DNA from: Xanthomonas sp. Leaf131
GTDB lineage: Bacteria; Pseudomonadota; Gammaproteobacteria; Xanthomonadales; Xanthomonadaceae
Assembly (NCBI RefSeq): GCF_001423495.1
Contig: NZ_LMOG01000002.1
Coordinates: 1-34,097, forward strand
Direction of reading: 5' to 3'
DNA length: 34,097 nt
Shown: in pieces, positions 1 through 8,345 of the stretch
Position numbering within the stretch: position 1 is the first letter of the stretch
Layout of the letters: each line of letters starts with the position of its first letter
Notes under the pieces: generated by a model
Database searches by the model: none
Told to the model about the DNA's origin: nothing
What the model saw: only the letters and a program-made list of their open reading frames with translations
Program-made: the position numbers and the translations under genes

Positions 1-4
1 ACCG

Positions 5-74
5 TCGCGGGACCTTACGCGGCATGGATGCCGCGTAAGAGCCTACAAGGACGTACTTGCGGCGTGTCCCGCGA
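5..74. repeat. Xanthomonas-type dispersed intergenic repeat (hairpin element)
   Basis: The core is a perfect inverted repeat at 14-39, with 12-base arms (CTTACGCGGCAT and its complement) around two bases. An outer pair of 9-base arms, TCGCGGGAC at 5-13 and GTCCCGCGA at 66-74, encloses the hairpin plus a spacer containing CCTACAAGGACGTACTTGC. From memory this spacer and hairpin recur between genes in many Xanthomonas genomes. The nested stems are seen directly; the dispersed-repeat status is recalled, not searched. The element may extend past the left edge of the window. Confidence 0.65.
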
Positions 75-280
75 GGGTGGGCGGGCAAGGGCCCTGCAAC
101 CTAACAGCAGATCAGGCGCTCTCCGCTCTACGACTGATCTATCCGCACTGCCCAATCGCATCGAGACGCTGAGATATGCATGTTGACCTCACCTGGCTCT
201 CCCCAACGCCTGCTGAGACGCCCAAACGTAATCGGTGCGTGGTGTTTCGACTCGCGCACCGCATCGGGCATGATGTCGCG

Positions 281-1519
281 ATGAAGATCTATCTTGTTGG
301 CGGCGCAGTCCGCGATGCCCTGCTTGGTCAACCCGCCGGCGACCGCGACTGGGTCGTGGTCGGTGCCGATCAGGCGCAGATGGAACGCCTGGGCTTCAAG
401 CCAGTGGGGAAAGATTTCCCGGTATTTCTGCATCCGCACAGCGGTGAGGAATATGCGCTGGCACGCACCGAACGCAAGTCCGGGCGCGGCTATCGTGGCT
501 TCGTGGTGGATGCCGACCCGTCGGTGACGCTCGAAGAAGATCTGCTGCGCCGCGATTTCACCATCAACGCGATCGCGCGCGACGAAGACACCGGCGAGCT
601 GTTCGACCCCTACGGCGGCGCGCGCGATCTGCAGGCCCGCGTGCTGCGTCATGTAGGCCCCGCGTTTATCGAAGACCCTGTGCGCGTACTGCGCGCTGCG
701 CGCTTCATGGCCCGGCTTGCACCGCTGGGTTTCACGCTCGCACCAGAGACCGCCGCATTGATGCGCGAGATGGCCGCCAGCGGCGAACTCGACAGCCTGG
801 TGCCCGAGCGCGTATGGCAGGAATTGCGTCGCGTCCTGGCAAGCGCACAGCCGTCTGCATTCTTGCGCACGCTGCACGACACCGATGCGCTACGCGTCAT
901 CCTGCCCGAAATCGACGCGCTATACGGCGTACCGCAACGCGCCGAATTTCATCCGGAGGTGGACACCGGCATCCATCAGGAAATGGTCAGCGACATGGCC
1001 GCGCGACTGGCGCCGGGCGATGCGCTGGTGGGCTTTGCCGCGCTCACCCACGATCTGGGCAAGGCACTCACACCACCCGACGAATGGCCACGCCACATCA
1101 TGCACGAACAACGCGGCGTCGCCCCGCTGCAAGCACTGTGCGAACGCCTCAAGGTGCCGCAGGAGCATCGCCAGCTTGCCGTCACCGCGTGCCGCGAACA
1201 CCTGAACGTGCATCGCCTGGCCGAACTACGCGACCGCACCGTGCACGAGCTGCTGATGCGCTGCGACGCGTTCCGCCGCCCCGAGCGCATCGCACAACTT
1301 GCCCTGGTCTGCGAAGCCGACAAGCGTGGCCGCCTGGGTAGCGAAGATGCGGCGTATCCGCAGGGCGACGAACTCAAACGCTTGCATGCTGCTGCGCTTG
1401 CAATCAATGCACGCGACCTGGCGGCAGAAGGCCTGCAAGGCCCACAGATCGGCGAGGCGTTGGCAAAGGCGCGGATTGCCGCGATTGCGGCCGTACGCGT
1501 TTTAAAGCGCCTGGAGTGA
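281..1519 (+). CDS. cca: Multifunctional CCA-adding tRNA nucleotidyltransferase
   Basis: Adds or repairs the 3'-terminal CCA of tRNAs in the cytoplasm, using CTP and ATP without a template. The 412-residue product matches the length of E. coli Cca. It begins [16 protein letters not shown], the class II nucleotidyltransferase G-G-x-V-R-D motif, followed by the metal-binding pair D21 and D23 in [15 protein letters not shown] (about 90-99) and [12 protein letters not shown] (about 131-142) are the ribose/base recognition motifs. THDLGK near 256-261 (H257, D258) marks the C-terminal HD phosphohydrolase domain of the gamma/beta-proteobacterial enzymes, which has 2',3'-cyclic phosphodiesterase and phosphatase activity. 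An in-frame ATG at 176 would add 35 residues absent from the family, so ATG 281 was chosen although no clear Shine-Dalgarno precedes it. It is the only + strand gene and converges on the receptor at 1779-4424. It is a housekeeping gene unrelated to the sugar genes. Confidence 0.97.
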   Translation: MKIYLVGGAVRDALLGQPAGDRDWVVVGADQAQMERLGFKPVGKDFPVFLHPHSGEEYALARTERKSGRGYRGFVVDADPSVTLEEDLLRRDFTINAIARDEDTGELFDPYGGARDLQARVLRHVGPAFIEDPVRVLRAARFMARLAPLGFTLAPETAALMREMAASGELDSLVPERVWQELRRVLASAQPSAFLRTLHDTDALRVILPEIDALYGVPQRAEFHPEVDTGIHQEMVSDMAARLAPGDALVGFAALTHDLGKALTPPDEWPRHIMHEQRGVAPLQALCERLKVPQEHRQLAVTACREHLNVHRLAELRDRTVHELLMRCDAFRRPERIAQLALVCEADKRGRLGSEDAAYPQGDELKRLHAAALAINARDLAAEGLQGPQIGEALAKARIAAIAAVRVLKRLE

Positions 1520-1560
1520 GAAGCAGTCGCTTGTCAAGGAAAGAGGCGCTGTGCCGGCGG

Positions 1561-1625
1561 ATCGGTGAGCCAGGCCAGCATCATTCGTGAAAGCCTCGTC
1601 GCGCCCAGGTGCGCTCCTACGCGGC
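1561..1625. repeat. REP-like intergenic element between convergent genes
   Basis: On the - strand this stretch reads GTAGGAGCGCACCTGGGCGC followed by GACGAGGCTTTCACG. From memory this is a common Xanthomonas repetitive motif. The GCGC-CCAGGT-GCGC core can form a short hairpin. It lies in the 259-base space where cca and the first receptor converge, so it could help end transcription from either side. I see no gene and no U-tract terminator in the rest of 1520-1778. Confidence 0.45.
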
Positions 1626-1778
1626 TGATTGCACCGAGTGAGACGCATGAATCGCCAGGCGCAACGCTCTGCGCGACGCGAAGAAGCGCAGTATTTGCAA
1701 GAAGCACACCGGGCGCGCAGTGGCATAAGCATCAATGCCGGCCACGCGCCCTGTGCGCGCCTCCCCACACCGTGCTCT

Positions 1779-4424
1779 CTACAGCTTGAAATTCAGACTC
1801 AGCATGAAAGAGCGGCCGTTCTTGTAGATGTAGTACGGCTGGTTCTTATTGCCGATGTAGCTGAAGTAGGTTTCGTCCAGCAGATTGGTGGCTTCCAGCG
1901 CCACGCGCAGGCGCTCGGTGGCTTGATAGCCGAACGATGCATCCACTTGGGTAAACGCATCGGTCATCTGCTGACCATTGAGCCGGCCGATCTGGGTGAA
2001 GTATTCCGAGCGCCAGCCCAGATTCACCCGCGCACTCCACTTGCCTTGTTCGTAGTACGGGCTGATGTTGTAAGCATTGCGCGAGTTGTACGGCAGGCTG
2101 TAATCGCCGTCGGTTTTCGAATCGGAGTAGGTGTAGTTGGCCACCACACCGAACCCGTTGCCGAAGTTGTGCTGCAGGTTGAGCGCCACACCACGCACCT
2201 TGGCATCGCCGGCATTGGTCGGCACGGAGGTCTGATAGGTACTCGAACCACCGGTGGCGTTATTGAAGAACACCCGGTCTTGCACCGTGGTCAGGATGTA
2301 GTTGGAGATATCGCGCGAGAAGAACTCGCTGCTGAGCAGGCTGCTGTCGGAGAAGTACCACTCCAGCGATGCCCCCAGATTGGTCGACTCGTACGGGCTC
2401 AGACCGGGATTGCCGGTGGAGGCGGTGAGCGTGGTGTCGTCGGTAGCCACATACGGGGTCATGTTGGTGTAGCGCGGCCGCGCGATCACCTTGGAGGCGG
2501 CAAAGCGCACCATCAAATCGTCGCGCAGGTCGTAGGCGATATTGAAGGCCGGCAGCCACTTGCCGTAGCTGTTGAGAAAGTTGACCGGCGTGTAGCCGCC
2601 GCCCGGCGCGTAGCTGAAACCATCGGTGGAATCGCGCGTGTGCACATAACGCACGCCGATGTTGCCGCGATACCGCTCACCGGAAAAATTGGCTTGCAGG
2701 AACCACGCACGGTTCTGCTCTTCGATGCTGTAGTTGCCGGCGTAGCTGATCGGCAGCCCGCCATCGCCTTCCAGCCCACTGATGTACTGGCTGATCGCGC
2801 CGCTGTTGATCGTCGACCACTGCTGCATATCGGCGCTGGTCGATATGCCGTCCAGATAACCCGACGGCGTAGTGCCCGGCGAGAATGCTGCGAGCGTGCT
2901 GCCATCGTTCGGCGTCCAGGTGCGGCTATACGCCGATTGCCCGGTGGCGTGATTGGTCAGCTTGATGCCGGTCAGAATCTGCGTAAACGGCCCCCACTCC
3001 ACTGCATGGTCGAAGTCCAGCTGCAGATAGCGTTCTTTGTCGTACTGCGGGCTGTGACTGGCCGATGCATTGTTGAGTTGCATCGCCGATGCGTTAGTGG
3101 GGTCGGTGCTGTAGTCCATCGCGGTGCGGCGCCCGTCGATGTTGTAGCTGTAGCCGGCCTGGTTGCGGAACTGGATGCCGTAGATGCGCTCGGCGCCGCC
3201 TTGCGAGCTGGTGTAACCCACCTGGCTGGACGCATTCCATCCATCGCCATGCCAGTCGGCACGCAAGTGGATGCTGCCGGTGGTGACGTCGCTGTTGCGT
3301 AGATAACCGTCCAGGAACGTGGTGGATTGATCGCCGAACGTACCCGAGGTCGCCACGCCGTTTTCGAAGCCCAGCGCCTGCGCATCGCCCGGGTTGGAGC
3401 CCCAGTAGCCGTAGCGGCTCTGGTTGTAGTTGTCGAAACTTTCCTTGACGTACAAACCGGTCAGATTGAGCTCGAAGTCGGCATCGGGCTTCCACTGCAG
3501 TGCGGCGCTGACACCATCGCGCTTGCGCGTCTGCTGAAACAAGGCCGTGTTGATCGAGGTCGGAAATACACCGGTGTTATTGCCCACGACACCCGGCGGA
3601 AACCCCGCACCTTCCACCTTGTCGTAACCGAAAATTTCCACACCATCGCGGCGCAGCACGCGCTGCGAATGCATCACCGAGGTGAGCACACCCAAGGTTT
3701 CGTCCTGGTTCTTCCAGCTGTACAGCGCCGATGCGTTCGGCTTGGGGTCTTCGGAACGATCGTTATAGCCGTAGCTCAGCGTACCGGTCAGCGTGTTGCG
3801 CTCAAGGTCCAGCGGTTTACGCGTGTGCACGATCACGGTGCCGCCGATGGAGCCTTCGTCGATACGCGCTTCCGGAGTCTTGTAGACCTCCATCAAGCCA
3901 ACCACTTCCGGTGCCAGCGTGCTGTAGTTGAACGAACGGCTATCCGGGTCGTTGGGGTCGCCGCCCCAGCTGGTGGAGGCAATGGTCTGGCCGTTGAGCA
4001 GCACGCGATTGAGCGCCGGGTCGGTGCCGAGGATGCTGACTTTTTCGCCTTCGCCGAACTGCCGGTCCACGGTGATGCCGGAAAGCCGCGACAGCGATTC
4101 GGCGACGTTCGTATCGGGGAATTTGCCGATATCTTCGGCGCTGATCGCATCGACGATCGCGTCGGCATTACGCTTGACGTTGAGCGCCTTGCCGAGACTG
4201 GCCTGATAGCCCACCACCTTGATTTCATCCAAGGTGGACACCGATGGATTGGTTTGCGCGGGTGCCGGCTGTTCCTGCGCGAATGCGGGAAGTGCCGCAG
4301 TGCTGGCCAAAGCCGCGCCACTCAACAGCAAACCTCGGACCGCTGCACTCAGTGGCGAACGACGCGGTGCACGCGCATGACACAGGACATGACCGGACAA
4401 CTCGAACACACGGGGATACACCAT
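1779..4424 (-). CDS. TonB-dependent outer-membrane receptor (carbohydrate-type, nag-associated)
   Basis: An 881-residue outer-membrane beta-barrel transporter energised by TonB-ExbB-ExbD, of the Xanthomonas/Caulobacter sugar-receptor type. A signal peptide ends near residue 49 (ALPAFA before QEQ) after an unusually long n-region. The plug follows, with DAISAEDIGKFPDTNVAESL, RLSGITVDR and LLNGQTIAS. The barrel includes an LSPYESTNLGASLEWYF segment near the C terminus and ends in the aromatic-rich SFMLSLNFKL typical of these porins. The ATG at 4424 is supported by GAGAGG eight bases upstream. It lies downstream of nagA in the same direction, separated by 622 gene-free bases containing a strong LacI-type palindrome, so it probably has its own NagR-controlled promoter. 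Position and type suit the receptor called NixD in X. campestris (recalled, not verified). The transported ligand is inferred to be a GlcNAc-containing oligosaccharide. Confidence 0.92.
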   Translation of the reverse strand: MVYPRVFELSGHVLCHARAPRRSPLSAAVRGLLLSGAALASTAALPAFAQEQPAPAQTNPSVSTLDEIKVVGYQASLGKALNVKRNADAIVDAISAEDIGKFPDTNVAESLSRLSGITVDRQFGEGEKVSILGTDPALNRVLLNGQTIASTSWGGDPNDPDSRSFNYSTLAPEVVGLMEVYKTPEARIDEGSIGGTVIVHTRKPLDLERNTLTGTLSYGYNDRSEDPKPNASALYSWKNQDETLGVLTSVMHSQRVLRRDGVEIFGYDKVEGAGFPPGVVGNNTGVFPTSINTALFQQTRKRDGVSAALQWKPDADFELNLTGLYVKESFDNYNQSRYGYWGSNPGDAQALGFENGVATSGTFGDQSTTFLDGYLRNSDVTTGSIHLRADWHGDGWNASSQVGYTSSQGGAERIYGIQFRNQAGYSYNIDGRRTAMDYSTDPTNASAMQLNNASASHSPQYDKERYLQLDFDHAVEWGPFTQILTGIKLTNHATGQSAYSRTWTPNDGSTLAAFSPGTTPSGYLDGISTSADMQQWSTINSGAISQYISGLEGDGGLPISYAGNYSIEEQNRAWFLQANFSGERYRGNIGVRYVHTRDSTDGFSYAPGGGYTPVNFLNSYGKWLPAFNIAYDLRDDLMVRFAASKVIARPRYTNMTPYVATDDTTLTASTGNPGLSPYESTNLGASLEWYFSDSSLLSSEFFSRDISNYILTTVQDRVFFNNATGGSSTYQTSVPTNAGDAKVRGVALNLQHNFGNGFGVVANYTYSDSKTDGDYSLPYNSRNAYNISPYYEQGKWSARVNLGWRSEYFTQIGRLNGQQMTDAFTQVDASFGYQATERLRVALEATNLLDETYFSYIGNKNQPYYIYKNGRSFMLSLNFKL

Positions 4425-5046
4425 TGCGTGGACCTCTCAACCTGATACGTCGCAACCGGTTGGTTGCACAAGAACGCGCGATGCGCGTGCCATACCCGTC
4501 ATCCGTCCCCTGTGCCGGATGCGAGCAGCGTCCCGCACTGCCATTGCGATTGGGCTTGCCATTGCAATGGTGGCGTGCGGGTCAATGCGCCAGACCGATG
4601 CATGATCGGCGGCAACGTCTGCATGAAGTCGGAATGTGCTCCTGTTCGCTGACAACGTTATCAGCGAAGGTGCCTTCCGCAAGCCGCGCTGTCAACTCGA
4701 CGACACAAACAGCCTGATTTATGTGCAATTCGTCGAATTCAACGCAGATAACGGGATGACGGCGTGATCGCCATCGCATTCTATTGGCTGTCCGTGCAGA
4801 CCACTGCGCATGGAGCCCTGATGCCATAAGGCTGCGCACGCAGATGTTGCGATGCAAAGTATTTTGCGTGCGTGGATGGAGTGCGTGTGCAGATAACCTG
4901 CGCACGAGAAAGGCAAGTGCGCGTGCACAATCGGGCCTCACCCACACCAAGGATGTCGGCTCACGCAGTTACAACAAGACCAGTTGGCGTTCCAACCACC
5001 ACCAGCAACTCACCGCGCGGTATTGATCCACGCGGCGACGATATGC
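4425..5046. other. Gene-free regulatory stretch upstream of the first receptor
   Basis: These 622 bases lie between the receptor start (4424) and the nagA stop (5047); both genes read leftward. I see no credible gene. The stretch holds a LacI-type operator (4645-4668), a TTGACA hexamer on the - strand (4690-4695), a perfect 12-base palindrome CCATTGCAATGG (4559-4570), an AATTCG-T-CGAATT palindrome (4727-4739), and GTTGG-CGTT-CCAAC (4983-4996). A degenerate copy of the module repeated upstream of the second receptor lies at 4967-4983. The roughly 220 bases from operator to start codon suggest a long 5' leader, which is common for Xanthomonas receptors. I see no clear terminator after nagA. Confidence 0.6.
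4645..4668. promoter_or_regulatory. Candidate NagR (LacI-family) operator upstream of the first receptor
   Basis: A 24-base inverted repeat, TTCGCTGACAAC joined to GTTATCAGCGAA, with one mismatched pair out of twelve. The central AACGTT with flanking GAC/GTC is the usual form of LacI-family operators (central CG step). The family member encoded here is NagR (7238-8305). It lies 221 bases upstream of the receptor ATG and just downstream, in the transcription sense, of a TTGACA hexamer. Binding by NagR is inferred. Confidence 0.65.
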
Positions 5047-6201
5047 TTACCCGCGCTGCCCGGCCACCCAGGTCGCCAACACCTGCACATCCGCATCCAC
5101 CAGCACCAGATCGGCTTGATAACCCGGCGCAATCCGACCGAGGCGATCGCCCAGGCCAATGCACTGCGCGGGATAGGTAGACGCCATGCGCGCGGCTTCG
5201 GCCAGGTCCACGCCCAGCCATTGCACGCTGTTGCGTACCGCGGTGGCCATGTCCAGCGCAGAGCCGGCCAGTGCGCCGTCGGCATTGCGCACCACGCCGT
5301 CCACGGCGGTGATGGTCTCGCCATATAGATCGAAGCTGGGGCTGTCGGCACCGACCATCGGCATGGCGTCGGTGACCAGCAACACCTTGCCGCGCGGCTT
5401 GGCCGCCAACGCCATGCGCAGGCTGGCCGGATGCACGTGCACGCCGTCGACAATGACACCGCACCACACGCTGGGGTCTTCCAACGCGGTGCCAACTGCA
5501 TTGGGCTCGCGCCCGGTCAGCTGCGACATCGCGTTGTACAGATGCGTAAAGCCGCTGACGCCGGCAACGATGCCGGCGTGCGCCTGCTCGTACGTTGCCG
5601 CAGTGTGGCCGGCGAACACGATCGCACCGCCGGCAACGAAGGCGCGGATATCCTCCAACGGCACCCGCTCGGGCGCGAGCGTGATCAAGGTGACGCCGTT
5701 GTCCAGCGAGGTATCGACTGCAATCTCGTGCGCGTCGGGCAGGCGGAACTTGTGCGCGTCGTGCGTGCCCTTGCGCGCCGGGCTCAGGTACGGGCCTTCC
5801 AGATGGATGCCAAGCACGCCGGGCACGCCTTGTGCGATGGCCTGGCGCGTGGCGTCGATCGCTTCGGCCATGACCTCGGCAGTGTCGCTGATCAGCGTGG
5901 GCAACATGCCAGTGGTGCCGAAGCGGCGATGCGCTGCCGCGATCGTGGCCAGGGCCTGCGGATCGCGCGCGTTGTTGAACAACACGCCGCCACCGCCATT
6001 GACCTGGATGTCGATAAAGCCTGGCAACAAGGTGGCGCCGCCCAGATCTACGCGCGTGTGGGCTTGCGCAACGCGCGCATCGTCGGCCGCCACAATCGCC
6101 TGGATCTGCGTGCCGGCCAGCAACACGACCAATCCATCTTGCACGCCGTCGTCGGTGAGCACGCGTGCATTGCACAACGCTTGAATCGGGGAAGCATCCA
6201 T
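5047..6201 (-). CDS. nagA: N-acetylglucosamine-6-phosphate deacetylase
   Basis: Hydrolyses GlcNAc-6-phosphate to glucosamine-6-phosphate and acetate in the cytoplasm, the first committed step of GlcNAc catabolism. The 384-residue product has the family motifs in order: LLPGFIDIQVNGGGG (about 58-72), GTTGMLPTLIS (95-105), GIHLEGPYLSPARKGTH (131-147, metal-binding Glu near 135), FAGHTAATYEQA (H199), GFTHLYNAMSQL (H220) and LLVTDAMPMVG, with the catalytic Asp near 278. The ATG at 6201 lies two bases after the nagB-II stop (TGA-AC-ATG), implying translational coupling. An in-frame extension to 6375 would overlap nagB-II and has no family match. It is the last gene of the nag operon and is followed by the regulatory stretch of the first receptor. 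Confidence 0.95.
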   Translation of the reverse strand: MDASPIQALCNARVLTDDGVQDGLVVLLAGTQIQAIVAADDARVAQAHTRVDLGGATLLPGFIDIQVNGGGGVLFNNARDPQALATIAAAHRRFGTTGMLPTLISDTAEVMAEAIDATRQAIAQGVPGVLGIHLEGPYLSPARKGTHDAHKFRLPDAHEIAVDTSLDNGVTLITLAPERVPLEDIRAFVAGGAIVFAGHTAATYEQAHAGIVAGVSGFTHLYNAMSQLTGREPNAVGTALEDPSVWCGVIVDGVHVHPASLRMALAAKPRGKVLLVTDAMPMVGADSPSFDLYGETITAVDGVVRNADGALAGSALDMATAVRNSVQWLGVDLAEAARMASTYPAQCIGLGDRLGRIAPGYQADLVLVDADVQVLATWVAGQRG

Positions 6202-6203
6202 GT

Positions 6204-7232
6204 TCAAACCGTTTCCGTAACCTTGTTCAAATGCGGCGGCAAATCGGGATTGTGGCCACGCTGCAATGCGAGCGCATTGATGGCGCGATAAAAACTTTGC
6301 ACGGTCAGCAGCGGTGCGCTGGCCGGATGCGCGGCATCGGCCAGCGGCAGATCGCCATCGGGCGCGGCCAGCCACACCTGCGCGCCACGCGCGCGGAATT
6401 CGGCGGCGAGCGCACGCGTACCGGCGCCGGTTTCGTCCGGCTGCGCGAATACCAGCACCGGGAATCCTGGCCCCACCAGCGCCATCGGGCCGTGTTTGAC
6501 CTCGGCCGAGCTATACGCTTCGGCGTGCAGGCCGCAGGTTTCCTTGAACTTCAAGGCCGCTTCCTGCGCCGCACCCAGGCCCAGGCCGCGACCGAGCACG
6601 AACAGGTTGTGTGCGGGCACCAGCCCGGCAGTGAGGGCGGACCAATCGGCCTGCCAGGCGTTGCGCAGCTGCTGCGGCAATGCATCGACTGCGGCGAGTA
6701 GCGCCGGGTCGTTCTTCCACACTGCACCCAGGTGCAGCACTGCAGCGAGCGAGGCGAGATAGCTCTTGGTGGCGGCCACACTTTTCTCCGGACCGGCGCC
6801 CAGCGGAATGACCACCTCGGCCAACTGCGCCAGCGGCGAATCTTCCACGTTGACCAGCGCGACCACGCGCGCGCCGGCAGCCTTTGCGGCTTCGGCATTG
6901 CGCAGCAGGTCGGGGCTCTTGCCCGATTGCGAGATCACGATGTACAGCGCGCCGCGCAATTGCAGCGGCGCTGCATAGACCGAGCCCACCGACGGCGATG
7001 CCGAGGCAGTGACGATACCGAGCTGGGTTTCGAACAGATACTTGGCATAGGTCGCTGCGTGATCGGAACTGCCGCGCGCGCAGGTCACCACGAACGGCGG
7101 CGGCGTGTCGCGCAGCGATTGCGCAAGTGCGGCGATGGTATCGGCGTTACGGGCGAACTGCGCAGCAACCACGTCGGCGGTTTGCGCCGCTTCGCGGAAC
7201 ATCAAGGTGTCGGTTTCGAGGGGAAGGCTCAT
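6204..7232 (-). CDS. nagB-II: SIS-domain glucosamine-6-phosphate deaminase, NagB-II type
   Basis: Predicted to convert glucosamine-6-phosphate to fructose-6-phosphate and ammonia. It is not related to classical NagB: the 342-residue protein resembles the isomerase half of GlmS, with two SIS domains and no glutaminase domain. Motifs are CARGSSDHAATYAKY (about 51-65), ISQSGKSPDLLRNAE (about 99-113), EKSVAATKSY (about 148-157), LGRGLGLGAAQEAALKFKE and AEAYSSAEVKHGPMAL. These line up with the SQSGET, STK and HGP regions of GlmS. Such proteins replace NagB in the nag operons of Shewanella, Xanthomonas and Caulobacter. It sits two bases from nagA and five from the nagR stop. The alternatives are an amino-sugar aldose-ketose isomerase or another sugar-phosphate deaminase, but the context makes the nag role very likely. 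Confidence 0.92.
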   Translation of the reverse strand: MSLPLETDTLMFREAAQTADVVAAQFARNADTIAALAQSLRDTPPPFVVTCARGSSDHAATYAKYLFETQLGIVTASASPSVGSVYAAPLQLRGALYIVISQSGKSPDLLRNAEAAKAAGARVVALVNVEDSPLAQLAEVVIPLGAGPEKSVAATKSYLASLAAVLHLGAVWKNDPALLAAVDALPQQLRNAWQADWSALTAGLVPAHNLFVLGRGLGLGAAQEAALKFKETCGLHAEAYSSAEVKHGPMALVGPGFPVLVFAQPDETGAGTRALAAEFRARGAQVWLAAPDGDLPLADAAHPASAPLLTVQSFYRAINALALQRGHNPDLPPHLNKVTETV

Positions 7233-7237
7233 CGGAC

Positions 7238-8305
7238 TCAGACGGATTCGGTGGGAGAGGATTTGGCAGCCGGCGGTTGCGCCGGTGCAGTGGAACCGCG
7301 CACGACCAGCTGCGGTACGAAACCGCGGTTCTGCAATTGCGCGGGCTGATCGTCGTAGGCATCGCTGCGCAGCTGGCTGATCAACAGGCGTGCGGCATGC
7401 CGCGCGATGTCGTCGGTGGCTTGCTTGGCGGTGGTCAATGCCGGCCAGGACTGGCGCGAAAACGGGCTGTCTTCGAAGCCGGCGATCGACAGCTGATACG
7501 GCACGTTCATGCCGGTGGATTTGGCCGCCGCCAGCACGCCGGCGGCGATTTCGTCGTTGCTGCCGAAGATGGCGGTGGGCGGTTCGCGCAGCGACAACAG
7601 ACGGCGTGCGCCACGGAAGCCATCGTCAAAGGTGTAGTCGCCGGGGATCACCAGATGCTTGTCCAGGGTGATGCCGTAATCCTTCAACGCGGCTTCGTAA
7701 CCGGCATAGCGCTCGCCGCTGGAGCGATGCTGCGGGCCGCCCCACAGGAAGCCGATGCGTTGATGGCCGAGCTGGATCAGATGTTCGGTGATCTCGTAGG
7801 CCGCAGCGCGGTCGTCGATGTACACGCAGGGGCCATCGCCCGGGTCGTCGGTGGCGGCGATGATGCGCACGCTCTTGATGCCGCGCGCGGCCAGGCCTGC
7901 CATCAACTCGCGGCGCTCGGACATCGGCGCGGTCAGCACCACACCGGCCAACCGTGAGCGCTGCACCCATTCGGCGAGCTCTTCGGCCAGCAACGGCGAG
8001 GTGGAATCGCAGGGATGGATCTGCAAACCGAAGCCGGTTTCGCGGCACGCGGCCAGCACGCCATTCTGGATGGCGATGATGTGATACGGGTTGGGGTTGT
8101 CGTAGACCAGGCCGATCACGAACGGCGTGCCGCTACGCAGATTACGTGCGGACGGATCGGGTTCGTAGTCGAGATCGGCGATGGCGCGCAGCACGCGCGC
8201 GCGCGTGGCCTGCATCACCGAGGGCTCGTTGTTGATCACGCGCGACACGGTCTTCAACGAGACCTTGGCGCGCTCGGCGACATCTTTGATGGTGGGCCTG
8301 CGCAT
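7238..8305 (-). CDS. nagR: LacI-family transcriptional repressor of GlcNAc use
   Basis: A 355-residue regulator with the LacI N-terminal helix-turn-helix and hinge (RRPTIKDVAERAKVSLKTVS, then VINNEPSVMQATRARV) and a periplasmic-binding-protein-like effector domain starting at FVIGLVYDNPNPYHI. Its place between nagP and nagB-II matches NagR of Xanthomonas and Shewanella, expected to bind GlcNAc-6-phosphate or a related intermediate. I chose the ATG at 8305 because MRRPTIKDV is the family N terminus and AAGG stands about eight bases before it. An upstream ATG pair at 8335/8332 would add ten residues. Palindromes with the expected AACGTT core are at 4645-4668 and 20709-20726, upstream of both receptors, and are its likely targets. 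Confidence 0.93.
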   Translation of the reverse strand: MRRPTIKDVAERAKVSLKTVSRVINNEPSVMQATRARVLRAIADLDYEPDPSARNLRSGTPFVIGLVYDNPNPYHIIAIQNGVLAACRETGFGLQIHPCDSTSPLLAEELAEWVQRSRLAGVVLTAPMSERRELMAGLAARGIKSVRIIAATDDPGDGPCVYIDDRAAAYEITEHLIQLGHQRIGFLWGGPQHRSSGERYAGYEAALKDYGITLDKHLVIPGDYTFDDGFRGARRLLSLREPPTAIFGSNDEIAAGVLAAAKSTGMNVPYQLSIAGFEDSPFSRQSWPALTTAKQATDDIARHAARLLISQLRSDAYDDQPAQLQNRGFVPQLVVRGSTAPAQPPAAKSSPTESV

Positions 8306-8345
8306 GGAGGTACCTTGTTCGTCGGAACGCATCATGCTGGCGGGT

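Noticed and set aside
1629..3302. Long + strand open frame opposite the first receptor gene
   Set aside because: It is a shadow of the receptor reading frame in GC-rich DNA: low-complexity composition, no recognisable domain, and fully antisense to a convincing gene.
4437..4950. Short open frames on both strands in the gap before the first receptor
   Set aside because: They overlap one another and the palindromes, have Arg/Cys/His-rich translations, and lack ribosome-binding sites.
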